From assembly GCF_030813695.1 (NCBI RefSeq), contig NZ_JAUSVA010000002.1:9013501-9077500 (forward strand): a stretch of DNA of 64,000 bases, given 5' to 3'. This stretch comes from Kitasatospora herbaricolor (GTDB lineage: Bacteria; Actinomycetota; Actinomycetes; Streptomycetales; Streptomycetaceae). Of this stretch, positions 26,046-34,907 are shown piece after piece. Every line of letters begins with the position of its first letter. The first letter of the stretch is position 1. The position numbers and the translations under genes were made by a program. Under the pieces are notes generated by a model, which was given only the letters and a program-made list of their open reading frames with translations, was not told the origin of the DNA and made no database searches.

Positions 26046-28925
26046 TCAGGCCGCGCCGGCCGCCCCGGAGGTGCCGCCGCGTCCTGAGCGCCCGGCCGGG
26101 GCGGGCGTCCGACCGGGGGAGGAACCCGTCCGATGCCCGTGCGGCCGGAACAGCCCGACGGCCGACCGCAGGCGCCCGACCGCCTCCGCCTCGCGGCCCA
26201 AGGTCCGCAGGAAAGCGGCGTAGGACTGCTCCGAGACGGCCCGCAGGTGCGCGAATCCGGCCTGCTCGCAGGTGACCAGCAGCCGTGCCCAGGCCAGTTC
26301 GGAGGCTTCGGCCCGGCCGAGGGCCTGCAGCGCGTGCGCCTCGGTCAGCATCGACCGGGCGTGCACCGTGGTGACCGGGTGGCCGGGAAGCCGGGCCCTG
26401 GCCGCCCGGGCCCGGCGCAGCGCGCCCTGAGGGTCGCCGGCCAGCAGGGCGGCGGACGCGGCGTGGTCGAGGGCGTGGGCGGTGAGGTACGCGGAGCCGG
26501 ACGCCTCGGCGAGGGCCACCGCGGCCGCCGCCGCCCGGGTGGCGGCCGCGCGGTCCCCGAGCAGGGCGGTGCTGAGCGACCGGGCGGCCAGGGCGCGGAC
26601 GTGCGCGGGGCCGTCCGCCGGGGTGGTGGCGGCGAGCGCCCGCCGGGCCGCTGCGTCCGCCTCCGCCGGGCGTTCCAGTGCGATCAGCGCGTGCGCCGCG
26701 GCACCCCGCAGCAGTGCGGTGGCGACGCCGTCCCCGCACCGTTCGGCGGCGCGTTCACCCGCGTGCAGGCAGTCCAGCCAGTCGCCCGGCCGGCCGGACC
26801 CGGCGTACAAGGCACTCGACCACAGGGCGAGGCGCCAGGCACGCGCGGGGTCGACCTCGGCGGCACGGTCGACCAGTGCTCGGACGGTCGGCCGGGCGGC
26901 CCGGAACCAGTTGAGCGCGCCACGGGGGTCGGCCACCGCCGGCAGGCCGCCGGGTGGGTGCGCCCGCCCGCTGTGGTCGTCCTGCACCGGTTCCAGGAGC
27001 TCCGCGCAGTGCCGGGCGGCCGACACGTAGTGGTCGAGAAGCCGTCCGAGGGCGAGCCGGCCCGTCCCGGGCGGCTGTCGGGCGAGGAGTTCGGCGCCGA
27101 AGGCCCGCACCAGGCCGGGACTGCTGCAGCGCCCCGGCGCGCTCTCTCCGAGCAGGTGGTGGGCGGCCAGCTCGCCCAGCGCGGCGCGGGCGGCGTCGAG
27201 GTCCGCACCGAGCAGTGCGGCGGCGGCGGGGGCGTCCACCTCCCGGCCCGGGTGGACGGCCAGCAGGGTGAGCAGGGCGGCGGCCGGCGGGGAGAGGTGG
27301 CGGTGGGTCAGCAGCAGGGCGCCGCGGATGCCGACCGCCCCGTCGGTCTCCAGGGCGGACAGCCTGGTGTGCTCGTCGGCGAGCTCGGTGACCAGGCCGG
27401 TGATCGTCCAGTCGGGGCGGGCGGCCAGCCGGGAGGCCGCGATCCGCAGGGCCAGCGGCAGGTGGTCGCAGAGTTCGGCCAGCTGGTCGGCGGCGGCGGC
27501 CTCGGCGCGGACCCGCTCGGGGCCCAGGCTCCGCTCCAGCAGTCGCAGCGCGTCCCCGCCGGGCAGCGCCCCCAGCCGCAGGAGGGCGGCGCCCTCGGCC
27601 ACCACCAGGTCCTCCAGGGCGCTGCGGCTGGTGACGACGGTGGCGCAGTCGGCCCCGGCCGGCAGCAGGTCGGCGACCTGCCCGGCGCTGTGCGCGTTGT
27701 CCAGCAGCACCAGGAGCCGCAGGTCGGCGGTCCGGGCGCGGTAGAGGGCGCTCCGGCCCGCGCGGTCCTCCGGGACGGCCGACTCCGGGACGCCCAGGGC
27801 GAGCAGGAACCGGCCGAGCACCGCGACCGGGTCCGCCGGGCCGGCCGGGTCGAAACCGCGCAGGTCGGCGAAGAGCCGGCCGTCCGGGAACCCCTCGGCG
27901 GCCCCGTGCGCCCAGCGGACCACGGTGGCGCTCTTCCCGGCGCCGGCCGGCCCGGCCACCACGGCCAGTCCGTCACCGGTGCGTCCGGGACCGCACTCGC
28001 GGTCCAGCCAGCGCGACTCCGGTCCCCGTCCGACGAAGCCCGCGGGCCGGCGCGGGAGCTGGCAGGGCGTCGACGGTTCGACCGGTCCGGTCCCGCGGCC
28101 CGGGGCCGGACCGCTCGCGGGCCCGGCGCCGGCGGTCGGCGGCCGACCGGGCCCCGGCCCGGCGGCGGGCTCCTCGGCCAGCACCTGGGCGAGCGCTGCC
28201 CGGAGCTCCGCACCGGGCACCATGCCCAGCTCGCGGTCGAGCGACTGCCTGGCATGGTGATACGCCGCCAGCGCGTCGGCGGGCCGGCCCGCCTGGTGCA
28301 GGCAGCGGACCAGCAGCGCCACCACGTCCTCGCGCAGCCGGTCGGCCCGCACCCGCAGTTCCAGGGCCGGTACGGCCGCGGCCCCGGAGCCCTGACGCAG
28401 CCGCAGCCGGGCCCAGCCGATCAGGGCTCTGGTCCTGGCCTCCTCCAGCCGGCCGGCCAGAGCACGGCGCAGCTCGGTGTCGGGCAGGTCGACCAGCGCG
28501 GCGCCGGTCCACAGACCCAGCGCCCGCTCCAGCCGCCCGATCGCCTCGGCCTCCGCGTCCGGCCCGGCCCGCCCGGCGTGCTCCCCGGCCCGCGCGGCCA
28601 GCGCCTCGAACTCCAGCGCGTCCACCTGGTCCGCCGGGCCGGTGAGCAGGTAGCCGGGCGCCCGGGTGCCCAGCTCGAACGGGGTGCCGACGAGGGACTT
28701 GCGCAGGGCGGCGACGTGCCCCTGCAGGGCCGCTCTGGCCCGGGCCGGTGGTTCCTCGCCCCAGAGCAGTTCGAAGAAGCGCTCCACCGGGACGACCCGG
28801 CCGAGCCGGAGCGCCAGCACGGCCAGCACCGCCCGCCGCTGGGCGCCGGGCAGGGCGACGAACCCTCCGGAAGCGGTCCGAAGCTCCACCGGGCCGAGCA
28901 CCCGGATGCCCACGCGGTCGCCCAC
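26046..28925 (-). CDS. SARP-family regulator with NB-ARC and TPR domains (AfsR-like)
   Basis: About 959 aa from GTG 28925 (GTG 28913 also possible); the codons further upstream lie in the shared promoter. An OmpR-type winged helix starts at IRVLGPVEL and ends near YLLTGPADQVDALEFE (residues 5-95). The bacterial transcriptional activator domain follows (about 100-245). After a Gly/Pro linker comes an NB-ARC ATPase (P-loop GPAGAGKSA near 325; VLLDNAHSAG; RSALEDL; LPLALRIAASRLA), then a TPR-like C-terminus. AfsR-type SARPs use the ATPase and TPR parts to sense signals and the N-terminus to recruit RNA polymerase at direct repeats. It is divergent from a second SARP. Confidence 0.9.
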   Translation of the reverse strand: MGDRVGIRVLGPVELRTASGGFVALPGAQRRAVLAVLALRLGRVVPVERFFELLWGEEPPARARAALQGHVAALRKSLVGTPFELGTRAPGYLLTGPADQVDALEFEALAARAGEHAGRAGPDAEAEAIGRLERALGLWTGAALVDLPDTELRRALAGRLEEARTRALIGWARLRLRQGSGAAAVPALELRVRADRLREDVVALLVRCLHQAGRPADALAAYHHARQSLDRELGMVPGAELRAALAQVLAEEPAAGPGPGRPPTAGAGPASGPAPGRGTGPVEPSTPCQLPRRPAGFVGRGPESRWLDRECGPGRTGDGLAVVAGPAGAGKSATVVRWAHGAAEGFPDGRLFADLRGFDPAGPADPVAVLGRFLLALGVPESAVPEDRAGRSALYRARTADLRLLVLLDNAHSAGQVADLLPAGADCATVVTSRSALEDLVVAEGAALLRLGALPGGDALRLLERSLGPERVRAEAAAADQLAELCDHLPLALRIAASRLAARPDWTITGLVTELADEHTRLSALETDGAVGIRGALLLTHRHLSPPAAALLTLLAVHPGREVDAPAAAALLGADLDAARAALGELAAHHLLGESAPGRCSSPGLVRAFGAELLARQPPGTGRLALGRLLDHYVSAARHCAELLEPVQDDHSGRAHPPGGLPAVADPRGALNWFRAARPTVRALVDRAAEVDPARAWRLALWSSALYAGSGRPGDWLDCLHAGERAAERCGDGVATALLRGAAAHALIALERPAEADAAARRALAATTPADGPAHVRALAARSLSTALLGDRAAATRAAAAAVALAEASGSAYLTAHALDHAASAALLAGDPQGALRRARAARARLPGHPVTTVHARSMLTEAHALQALGRAEASELAWARLLVTCEQAGFAHLRAVSEQSYAAFLRTLGREAEAVGRLRSAVGLFRPHGHRTGSSPGRTPAPAGRSGRGGTSGAAGAA

Positions 28926-29009
28926 AGTCGCCCCCACGGCGGTCGAGCCTGATCTCGGGCTGCAGTGTATCCGCGCCCTTCGTCCCCGCCGGAACCCCGG
29001 CCGGCCGGC

Positions 29010-29052
29010 GACTGCCCGAACGGGCAACGGACCGTTGCCCGTTCGGGCAGTC
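29010..29052. promoter_or_regulatory. 43-bp perfect palindrome between divergent SARP genes
   Basis: Two 21-bp arms, GACTGCCCGAACGGGCAACGG and its exact complement, flank one central base. Each arm contains a smaller dyad, TGCCCG-AA-CGGGCA or TGCCCG-TT-CGGGCA. It lies in the 202-bp gap between the SARP starts (28925 and 29128), so it could be a shared operator or form a cruciform. Confidence 0.7.
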
Positions 29053-29127
29053 CGAGGGCCGCGGCCGGCCGATTCCCGACCGGATCCGCCAGGATGGCCG
29101 GTGGCCGACACACGCGCGAGGGGCTGC

Positions 29128-32097
29128 ATGCGGATCGAACTGCTCGGTGCGGTCACCGTCCGCCAGGACTGCGGCACGACGGTCACACCCTCGGCGCCGA
29201 AGCGCCGCGCGTTGCTGGCCGCGCTCGCGGTCGAGCTGGACCAGGTGGTCCCCACCGACCGACTGGTCGAGCTGGTCTGGGACGGTACCCCGCCGGTGAC
29301 CGCGCGCGCCGCGCTGCAGGGCCACGTCGCCGGTTTGCGCCGACTGCTGGGCGGCGGCCTGGTACTGGCCACCCGCGGCGCCGGCTACACCCTGACCGGG
29401 GCGCCGGACCAGGTGGACGCCGTCCGCTTCGAGCGACTCTGCCGCCGGGCCGGGGTCGTGTGCCCCGGCCGCCCGGACGCGGCCGGCTCCCTTCCGGCCG
29501 ACCGCCCGGTCGACCGCCCGGCCGACCGCCCCACCGGGCCCGAGGACCCCGGACTCGCGCTGCTGCGTGCGGCGCTTGACCTCTGGCGCGGTCCGGCGCT
29601 GACCGACTGCGGTTCCGCCCTGCTGCGCCGACGGGCCGCGCCCCGGCTGGCCGCCCTGCGGGTGCGGGCCCTGGACCGGCTGGCCGAGGGCCTCTGCCGG
29701 CTGGACCGCGGATCCGAACTGGTCGACGAACTGATCGAGGCCGTCCCGGCCCGGCCCGCCGACCAGCGGCTGGCCCTCCGCCTGGTCGACTGCCTCGACC
29801 AGGCCGGGCGCCGGGCCGAGGCCCGGGACTGGTACGACCGGGTGACGGCCCGGTTGTCCACCGCCCCGGGACCCGCCCTGAGGCTGGCCGGCGAGCGGGT
29901 CGCGGGGCGGCCCCCGTCCCGTACCGCCCCCACCTACGCCCCCACCTCCGCCGGGCCTGAGGCGGCCGCCGGCCCGGCCCCGTTGCCGGCCCCGACGACC
30001 ACCGGGCCTCCGCACCCCGTCCCGTCCCAGTTGCCCCGCACCGGAAGGCGGTTCGTCGGCCGGGCGGCCGAGCTGGGCCGGCTGGACGCGGCGGTCGCCA
30101 CCGGCTCGGAGGCCCGCCCGGTCCTGGTCACCGGACCGGCCGGGGTCGGTAAGAGCAGCCTGGTCCAGCACTGGGCCCACCGGGCCGCCGACCGCTTCCC
30201 CGACGGCCGCCTCTACGCCGACCTGCACGGCTTCGACGAGCGTGGCCCCCGGGAGCCGGCCGACGTGCTGGCAGGGTTCCTGATCGCTCTGGGGGTCGCC
30301 GCGAGCGCCCTGCCGGTCTCGCTGGACGACCGCGCCCGGCGCTACCGCGAACTGCTGACGGGGCGTCGGACGCTGATCGTGCTGGACAACGCGCGCTGCT
30401 ACCGACAGCTGGCCCCGTTGCTGCCCGACCCGCTGCCCGACCCCCTGCCCGATCGGCGGCCCGACGCCCTGCCCGACGCCGCCCTCGACGCCGACCCGGC
30501 CTGGGCCGGGCCCGTCACCGTGGTCACCAGCCGCAGCAGACTGCGCGACCTGCTGGTGCACGAGGCAGCCACCCCGGTCCCGCTGGACGTACTGACCCCC
30601 GCCGAGGCGCGGGAACTCCTGGGCCGTGCGACGGACCCGGCCCGGATCGCGGCCGAGCCTCGGGCCGCCGCCGAACTCGCCGAGCTGTGCGACCGCCTTC
30701 CGCTGGCGCTGCGACTCGCGGCGGCCCGGCTGGCGGCCCGTCCGGACTGGGCCCTGGAGGACCTGGTGGCGGAGCTCGCCGCCGAGCGTGCCGCCTCCAC
30801 CGGGCCGTCCCGGCCCGGCCTGGGCGCGCCGGGCGTCGGGGCGGCCCTCGACCTGACCTGCCGGACCCTGGAGCCGGCGGCGGCGCGGCTCTTCGCCCTG
30901 CTCGGCCTGCACCCCGGCGTGGTCGTCGACCCGGGTGCCGCCGCGGCCCTCGCCGAGGTGACCCCGGTCGAGGCCCGCCGGCTGCTGGCCCGGCTCGACG
31001 CGGTCCACCTGGTGGAGGAGAGCGCACCCGGGCTGTTCGCCCGGCGCGAGCTGGTCCGCCTGCACAGCGCCGGGTTGGCCGCCGAGCTTCCCGCCGACCG
31101 GCGGCTGGCCGCCCTGGACCGGCTGATCGAGCACTATCTGACCGCCACCGCCACCGCCGCGAGCAGCGCCGGCAGCACCACCGGCCGGCCCGCCGCCGCC
31201 CCCCTGGCCGTCACCCCCCTGGCCGCCGTCACCCGGCTACGTCCCCTGGCCCCGGCCGCCTCGCCGCCCCCGGGGCGCACCGCGCCCCCACCGGCCGCCG
31301 TCCGCGAGGCCGCCGACTGGTTCGGCCGGGAGGAGCCCGCCGTCCGCGGCCTGGTGCTGCGCGCGGAACAGCACGGCCGGTTCGTCGCCGCCTGGCGGCT
31401 CGCCCACCGGGCCGGGGCCCTCTACGCGCAGGCAGCGGACCGCCGCGCCGAGTGGCGGACCACCGCCGAGTCGGGTCTGCGGGCCGCGCGCGCCTGCGCC
31501 GACCCGGCCGCCGTCGCCCGGCTGACCACCGACCTGGCCGTACTGCTCGCCGACCGGCCGGACGTCCGCGCCGCCGTCGAACTCCTGGACCAGGCCCTCG
31601 CCGCGGCCGACCGGATCGCCGACCCGGTGCTGCGCCACCACTGCCGGGCCCGGGCGGCCGACGTCCTGGTCGGAGCCGGCCGGCCGGACCGCGCAGTGCC
31701 ACTGCTGGTGGACGTCGTGGCCCGCGCCCGCGCGCTGCCCGACGACCGCCTGCTCGCCCGGGCACTCGACGAACTGGCCGGCGCCCAGCTGGCGGGCGGC
31801 GCGCCCGGACCGGCGCTCGCCCACGCGGACGAGGCCGTCCGGATCCTGGCCGCCCGCCCCGACGCCACCGAGACCGTCCGGGCCACCCACACCCGGGCCG
31901 AGGCGCTCCACGCACTCGGACGCCACGGCGACGCCCTCACCACCGTCCGGCTGGCCCTCGCCCTCGGCCGCACCCAGGCCGACCCTGGCGTCGAGGCCCG
32001 CTCGCACGCCCTGCTGGCCACCGTCCTGCACACCCTGGGCAGCACCGCCGAAGCCGTGGCGGAGGAGCGCCGGGCCGACACCGGCGCGGATCGCTGA
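29128..32097 (+). CDS. SARP-family regulator with NB-ARC and TPR domains
   Basis: 989 aa, ATG with GAGGGG upstream. The winged-helix domain spans residues 1-95 (MRIELLGAVTV ... YTLTGAPDQVDAVRF). A BTAD-like domain of lower similarity (about 100-255) carries a Pro/Asp/Arg insertion. The NB-ARC ATPase has P-loop GPAGVGKSS near residue 338, LIVLDNARCYRQL, and a repeated PDPLPDPLPD insertion. A TPR-like C-terminus ends the protein. Its architecture mirrors that of the divergent SARP, and the pair probably arose by duplication. Pathway-specific control of the T7SS genes or of the biosynthetic cluster is possible; neither is shown by the sequence. Confidence 0.88.
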   Translation: MRIELLGAVTVRQDCGTTVTPSAPKRRALLAALAVELDQVVPTDRLVELVWDGTPPVTARAALQGHVAGLRRLLGGGLVLATRGAGYTLTGAPDQVDAVRFERLCRRAGVVCPGRPDAAGSLPADRPVDRPADRPTGPEDPGLALLRAALDLWRGPALTDCGSALLRRRAAPRLAALRVRALDRLAEGLCRLDRGSELVDELIEAVPARPADQRLALRLVDCLDQAGRRAEARDWYDRVTARLSTAPGPALRLAGERVAGRPPSRTAPTYAPTSAGPEAAAGPAPLPAPTTTGPPHPVPSQLPRTGRRFVGRAAELGRLDAAVATGSEARPVLVTGPAGVGKSSLVQHWAHRAADRFPDGRLYADLHGFDERGPREPADVLAGFLIALGVAASALPVSLDDRARRYRELLTGRRTLIVLDNARCYRQLAPLLPDPLPDPLPDRRPDALPDAALDADPAWAGPVTVVTSRSRLRDLLVHEAATPVPLDVLTPAEARELLGRATDPARIAAEPRAAAELAELCDRLPLALRLAAARLAARPDWALEDLVAELAAERAASTGPSRPGLGAPGVGAALDLTCRTLEPAAARLFALLGLHPGVVVDPGAAAALAEVTPVEARRLLARLDAVHLVEESAPGLFARRELVRLHSAGLAAELPADRRLAALDRLIEHYLTATATAASSAGSTTGRPAAAPLAVTPLAAVTRLRPLAPAASPPPGRTAPPPAAVREAADWFGREEPAVRGLVLRAEQHGRFVAAWRLAHRAGALYAQAADRRAEWRTTAESGLRAARACADPAAVARLTTDLAVLLADRPDVRAAVELLDQALAAADRIADPVLRHHCRARAADVLVGAGRPDRAVPLLVDVVARARALPDDRLLARALDELAGAQLAGGAPGPALAHADEAVRILAARPDATETVRATHTRAEALHALGRHGDALTTVRLALALGRTQADPGVEARSHALLATVLHTLGSTAEAVAEERRADTGADR

Positions 32098-32150
32098 CCC
32101 CCGCGCCGCGTACCGCCGGCCGGTGCAGGACCGCCACCCCCGCGGCCGTC

Positions 32151-32212
32151 CCGACACGCGGATCCATCCGCCCTCGTGGGCCCGACAGGCGGATCCATCC
32201 GCCCTCGGGGGC
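32151..32212. repeat. 31-bp tandem repeat with internal palindrome
   Basis: Two copies (32151-32181 and 32182-32212) differ at only two positions. Each centres on a near-palindrome, GCGGATCCATCCGC, which is GGCGGAT/ATCCGCC in copy 2. They lie in the 355-bp gap 32098-32452 between the SARP gene and the HTH gene. This could be an operator pair or a hairpin terminator for the SARP transcript. No other gene is seen in the gap. Confidence 0.7.
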
Positions 32213-32452
32213 CGCGACAGGCAGAACCACAGGCGGAAGTACCGGGCGCAACCGGCGCCGGCGGTGCAGCCGCCCACGGCTTTCCGCCTCCGCCGCACCG
32301 GACCGGACGGACCGTCAGGTCCGCCCCGGCGGCGCCGCCGGGCCGCCGGCCGGGCCGCCGGACCGGGTCAACGGCACGATCTTGACCAGTGCATACTGTC
32401 CGAGCTGGACGTGTTCGGTGCTGGGGCCGACACCGTGGCGACAGGGGCGGCG

Positions 32453-34840
32453 ATGGGTGCGACAGGCAACCCGACAGGCATACCCGCAGGCACTTCCGCC
32501 CCGGCGGACGACTTCTGCCTGTTGTTGTCCCGCCTCAGGGCGCTGGCCGGCCTGACGCAGGCCGAGCTGGCCCGGGCGGCCGGGGTCAGCCTGCGCGCGC
32601 TGGGCGACATGGAGCGCGGCCGCACCCGCGGACCGCAACACCGAACCGTGCAGGCCCTGGCCGCCGCGCTGCGGCTGGACGAGGAGCAGACCGCCCTGCT
32701 CGACCGGGCCGCCCGGAGCGGACGCCCCCGGCGGACCCCCGCCCACCCGGAGGACCCGCCCGCGGGCACACCCGCGGCCGCGCCCGGCAACGGTCCCGAG
32801 GCCGACCCCCAGGGCGGGGCGGGGGTGCCCGGGGAGGCCGTCCACTCCGCACTCGCGCTGCCCCGCGACATCGCCGACTTCACCGCCCGGGAGGAGGCGC
32901 TGTCCCGGTTGCGACAGCTGGCCGAGGAGGCGGATCCCGCCCACCCCCGGATCGTGCTGGCCTACGGGCAGCCCGGCCTGGGCAAGACCGCCTTCGCCCT
33001 GCACGCCGCCCACACCCTGGCTCCGCTGTTCCCCGACGGCCAGCTCTCGCTCGACCTGCGCGGCATGGCCCCGACGCCCCTCACGCCGCGCGAGGCGCTC
33101 GCCCAGTGCCTCCGGGCGATCGGCGTCGCCGACCGCTCGGTGCCCACCGACACCGAGGAACGCGCGGGCCTGTTCCGGACCCTGGTGCGGGAGCGCCGCC
33201 TCGTCCTGATCCTGGACAACGCCGCGGACGAGGCGCAGGTCCGCCCCCTGCTGCCCGGCTCCGGACCGGCCCTGACCATCATCACCAGCCGCCACGTCCT
33301 GCCCGGCCTGGAGTCCGTGCACCGCCTCCCGCTGGATGTCCTCGCCCCGGCAGAGTCGGCCGCCCTGCTGGCCCGGATAGCCGGTCGCGAGCGGATCGAC
33401 GCCGAACCCGAGGCCGCCGCCGAGCTCGCCCGCCTCTGCGGCCGGCTGCCGCTCGCCCTGCGGATCGCCGGGCAGCGGCTGGTGGCCCGCCCGCACCAGC
33501 CCGTCAGTCACCTCGTCCGGCAACTCGCGGCCGAGGAGCACCGGTTGGACGTGCTGGAGGCCGGCGATCTGCGGGTGCGCACCGCCTTCGCACTCTCGTA
33601 CCGGAAACTGCCCGCCGCCGCCGCACTGGTCCTGCGCCGCTGCTCACTCACCGCGGGGGAGGACTTCACCGCCGACACCGTCGCCGCCTACGCCGGCCTG
33701 CCGGCCCACCAGGCCGACCGGCAGCTGGAGTTGCTCGCCGACGCGGGGCTGATGCAACCCGCCGCCACGCCCGGGCGCTACCGCCTGCACGACCTGGTCC
33801 GCCTCTACGCCGGCGAGCGACTCCTCGCCGACGACGGGCGGGAGGCCGCGGACGCCGCCCGCGAGCGGGCCGGTGACCGGCTGCTCCGCCGGGCCGCGGC
33901 GGCGGGCCGGCGCTTCGACGTCGAGCGCGCCGAGACCGGCCCGTCGGGGGACCCGGACCCGGCCACCGCCCCCGCGACCCTCGCCGACGCCCGGCGCTGG
34001 TTGGAGGAGGAGCACCCCGAGTGGCTCGCCGCCCTGCACCGGGCGAACGCCACCGGCCGGCACCGGCAGGTGGTGGACACCGCCGAGGCCATGCACTGGT
34101 TCTCCGACAGCGTTCTGCGCTGGGACGTCTGGGCCGAGGTCTTCCAGCTCTCCGTGGACTCGGCCCGGGCCGTCGGTGACCGGCTCGCGCAGGCCGTCCA
34201 CCTGAACTACCTGGCCTGGGCCCACGTCATCTGCCTGCACCGCTACCGGCCGGGCCTGGCCGTCGCCCGGGAGGCCCTGGAGCTGGCCCGCCGGATCGGG
34301 GACGCCCAGCAGGAGGCCTGGGCACTGGCCTACTGCGCCACCGCCCTGCGCCGGCTGCTGCGGCACGAGGAGGCCATCGAGGCCTACCGGCAGGCCGCCG
34401 AGGTGTTCGCCACGCTCGCCGGCCGCTCCGCGGAGGTCGGCCGGGTGGTGGCCCTGCGGTGCGTCGGAGCCTGCCTGCGCGAGTCCGGCCGGCCCCGGGA
34501 GGCGCTGGAGACCCATCGGCTGGTCCTGGCCGAGGTCCTGGACTGGCTGGCGGACTCCCCCTCGCACATGACCCATCTGCTGGCCGCGTTCGCGGCCCAC
34601 GAGGCCGGCCTCGACCGGTCCGCGCTGCACCAGTGGTCCGAGGCCGAGGACGCCTACCGCCAGGCGCTGCGGCACTTCGAGGACGCCGGCCAGCCCGACA
34701 GCATGACCCAGACCCTGACCGAGCTGGGCACCGTCCTGATCGAGCTGGACCGCGCCGACGAGGCCCGCGAGCTGCTGACCACGGCGCTGGCCGACCTGAC
34801 CGCCGAAGGCGGCCGGGGAGGCCACCGGCGCACCACCTGA
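32453..34840 (+). CDS. HTH (XRE-type) regulator with NB-ARC and TPR domains
   Basis: 795 aa. ATG 32453 has AGGGGCGG just upstream; in-frame codons further left look non-coding. An XRE-type helix-turn-helix lies at about 22-85 (LLSRLRALAGLTQAELARAAGVSLRALGDMERG). An NB-ARC ATPase follows (P-loop YGQPGLGKTAF near 172; LILDNAADEAQ; LPLALRIAGQRL; FALSYRKLP). The C-terminal half is TPR-like (repeated AREALELARRIG and EEAIEAYRQAAEVF helices). It is a STAND-type signalling regulator, the third in a row, and uses a different DNA-binding head from the SARPs. It ends at a strong bidirectional terminator before the biosynthetic cluster. A role as cluster regulator is inferred from position. Confidence 0.88.
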   Translation: MGATGNPTGIPAGTSAPADDFCLLLSRLRALAGLTQAELARAAGVSLRALGDMERGRTRGPQHRTVQALAAALRLDEEQTALLDRAARSGRPRRTPAHPEDPPAGTPAAAPGNGPEADPQGGAGVPGEAVHSALALPRDIADFTAREEALSRLRQLAEEADPAHPRIVLAYGQPGLGKTAFALHAAHTLAPLFPDGQLSLDLRGMAPTPLTPREALAQCLRAIGVADRSVPTDTEERAGLFRTLVRERRLVLILDNAADEAQVRPLLPGSGPALTIITSRHVLPGLESVHRLPLDVLAPAESAALLARIAGRERIDAEPEAAAELARLCGRLPLALRIAGQRLVARPHQPVSHLVRQLAAEEHRLDVLEAGDLRVRTAFALSYRKLPAAAALVLRRCSLTAGEDFTADTVAAYAGLPAHQADRQLELLADAGLMQPAATPGRYRLHDLVRLYAGERLLADDGREAADAARERAGDRLLRRAAAAGRRFDVERAETGPSGDPDPATAPATLADARRWLEEEHPEWLAALHRANATGRHRQVVDTAEAMHWFSDSVLRWDVWAEVFQLSVDSARAVGDRLAQAVHLNYLAWAHVICLHRYRPGLAVAREALELARRIGDAQQEAWALAYCATALRRLLRHEEAIEAYRQAAEVFATLAGRSAEVGRVVALRCVGACLRESGRPREALETHRLVLAEVLDWLADSPSHMTHLLAAFAAHEAGLDRSALHQWSEAEDAYRQALRHFEDAGQPDSMTQTLTELGTVLIELDRADEARELLTTALADLTAEGGRGGHRRTT

Positions 34841-34854
34841 CGGGCGCACCACCT

Positions 34855-34896
34855 GACGGGCCCGCCGGGCGAGAGCCGCCGCCCGGCGGGCCCGTC
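34855..34896. terminator. Strong bidirectional hairpin
   Basis: GACGGGCCCGCCGGGCG and CGCCCGGCGGGCCCGTC form a perfect 17-bp stem with an 8-nt loop. It lies between the convergent stops at 34840 (+) and 34908 (-). Confidence 0.8.
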
Positions 34897-34907
34897 CTGG
34901 TACCCGC

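Noticed and set aside
27973..31134. A long minus-strand frame crossing both SARP genes
   Set aside because: It runs antisense to the second SARP and out of frame in the first. The real genes show full domain sets on the other frames.
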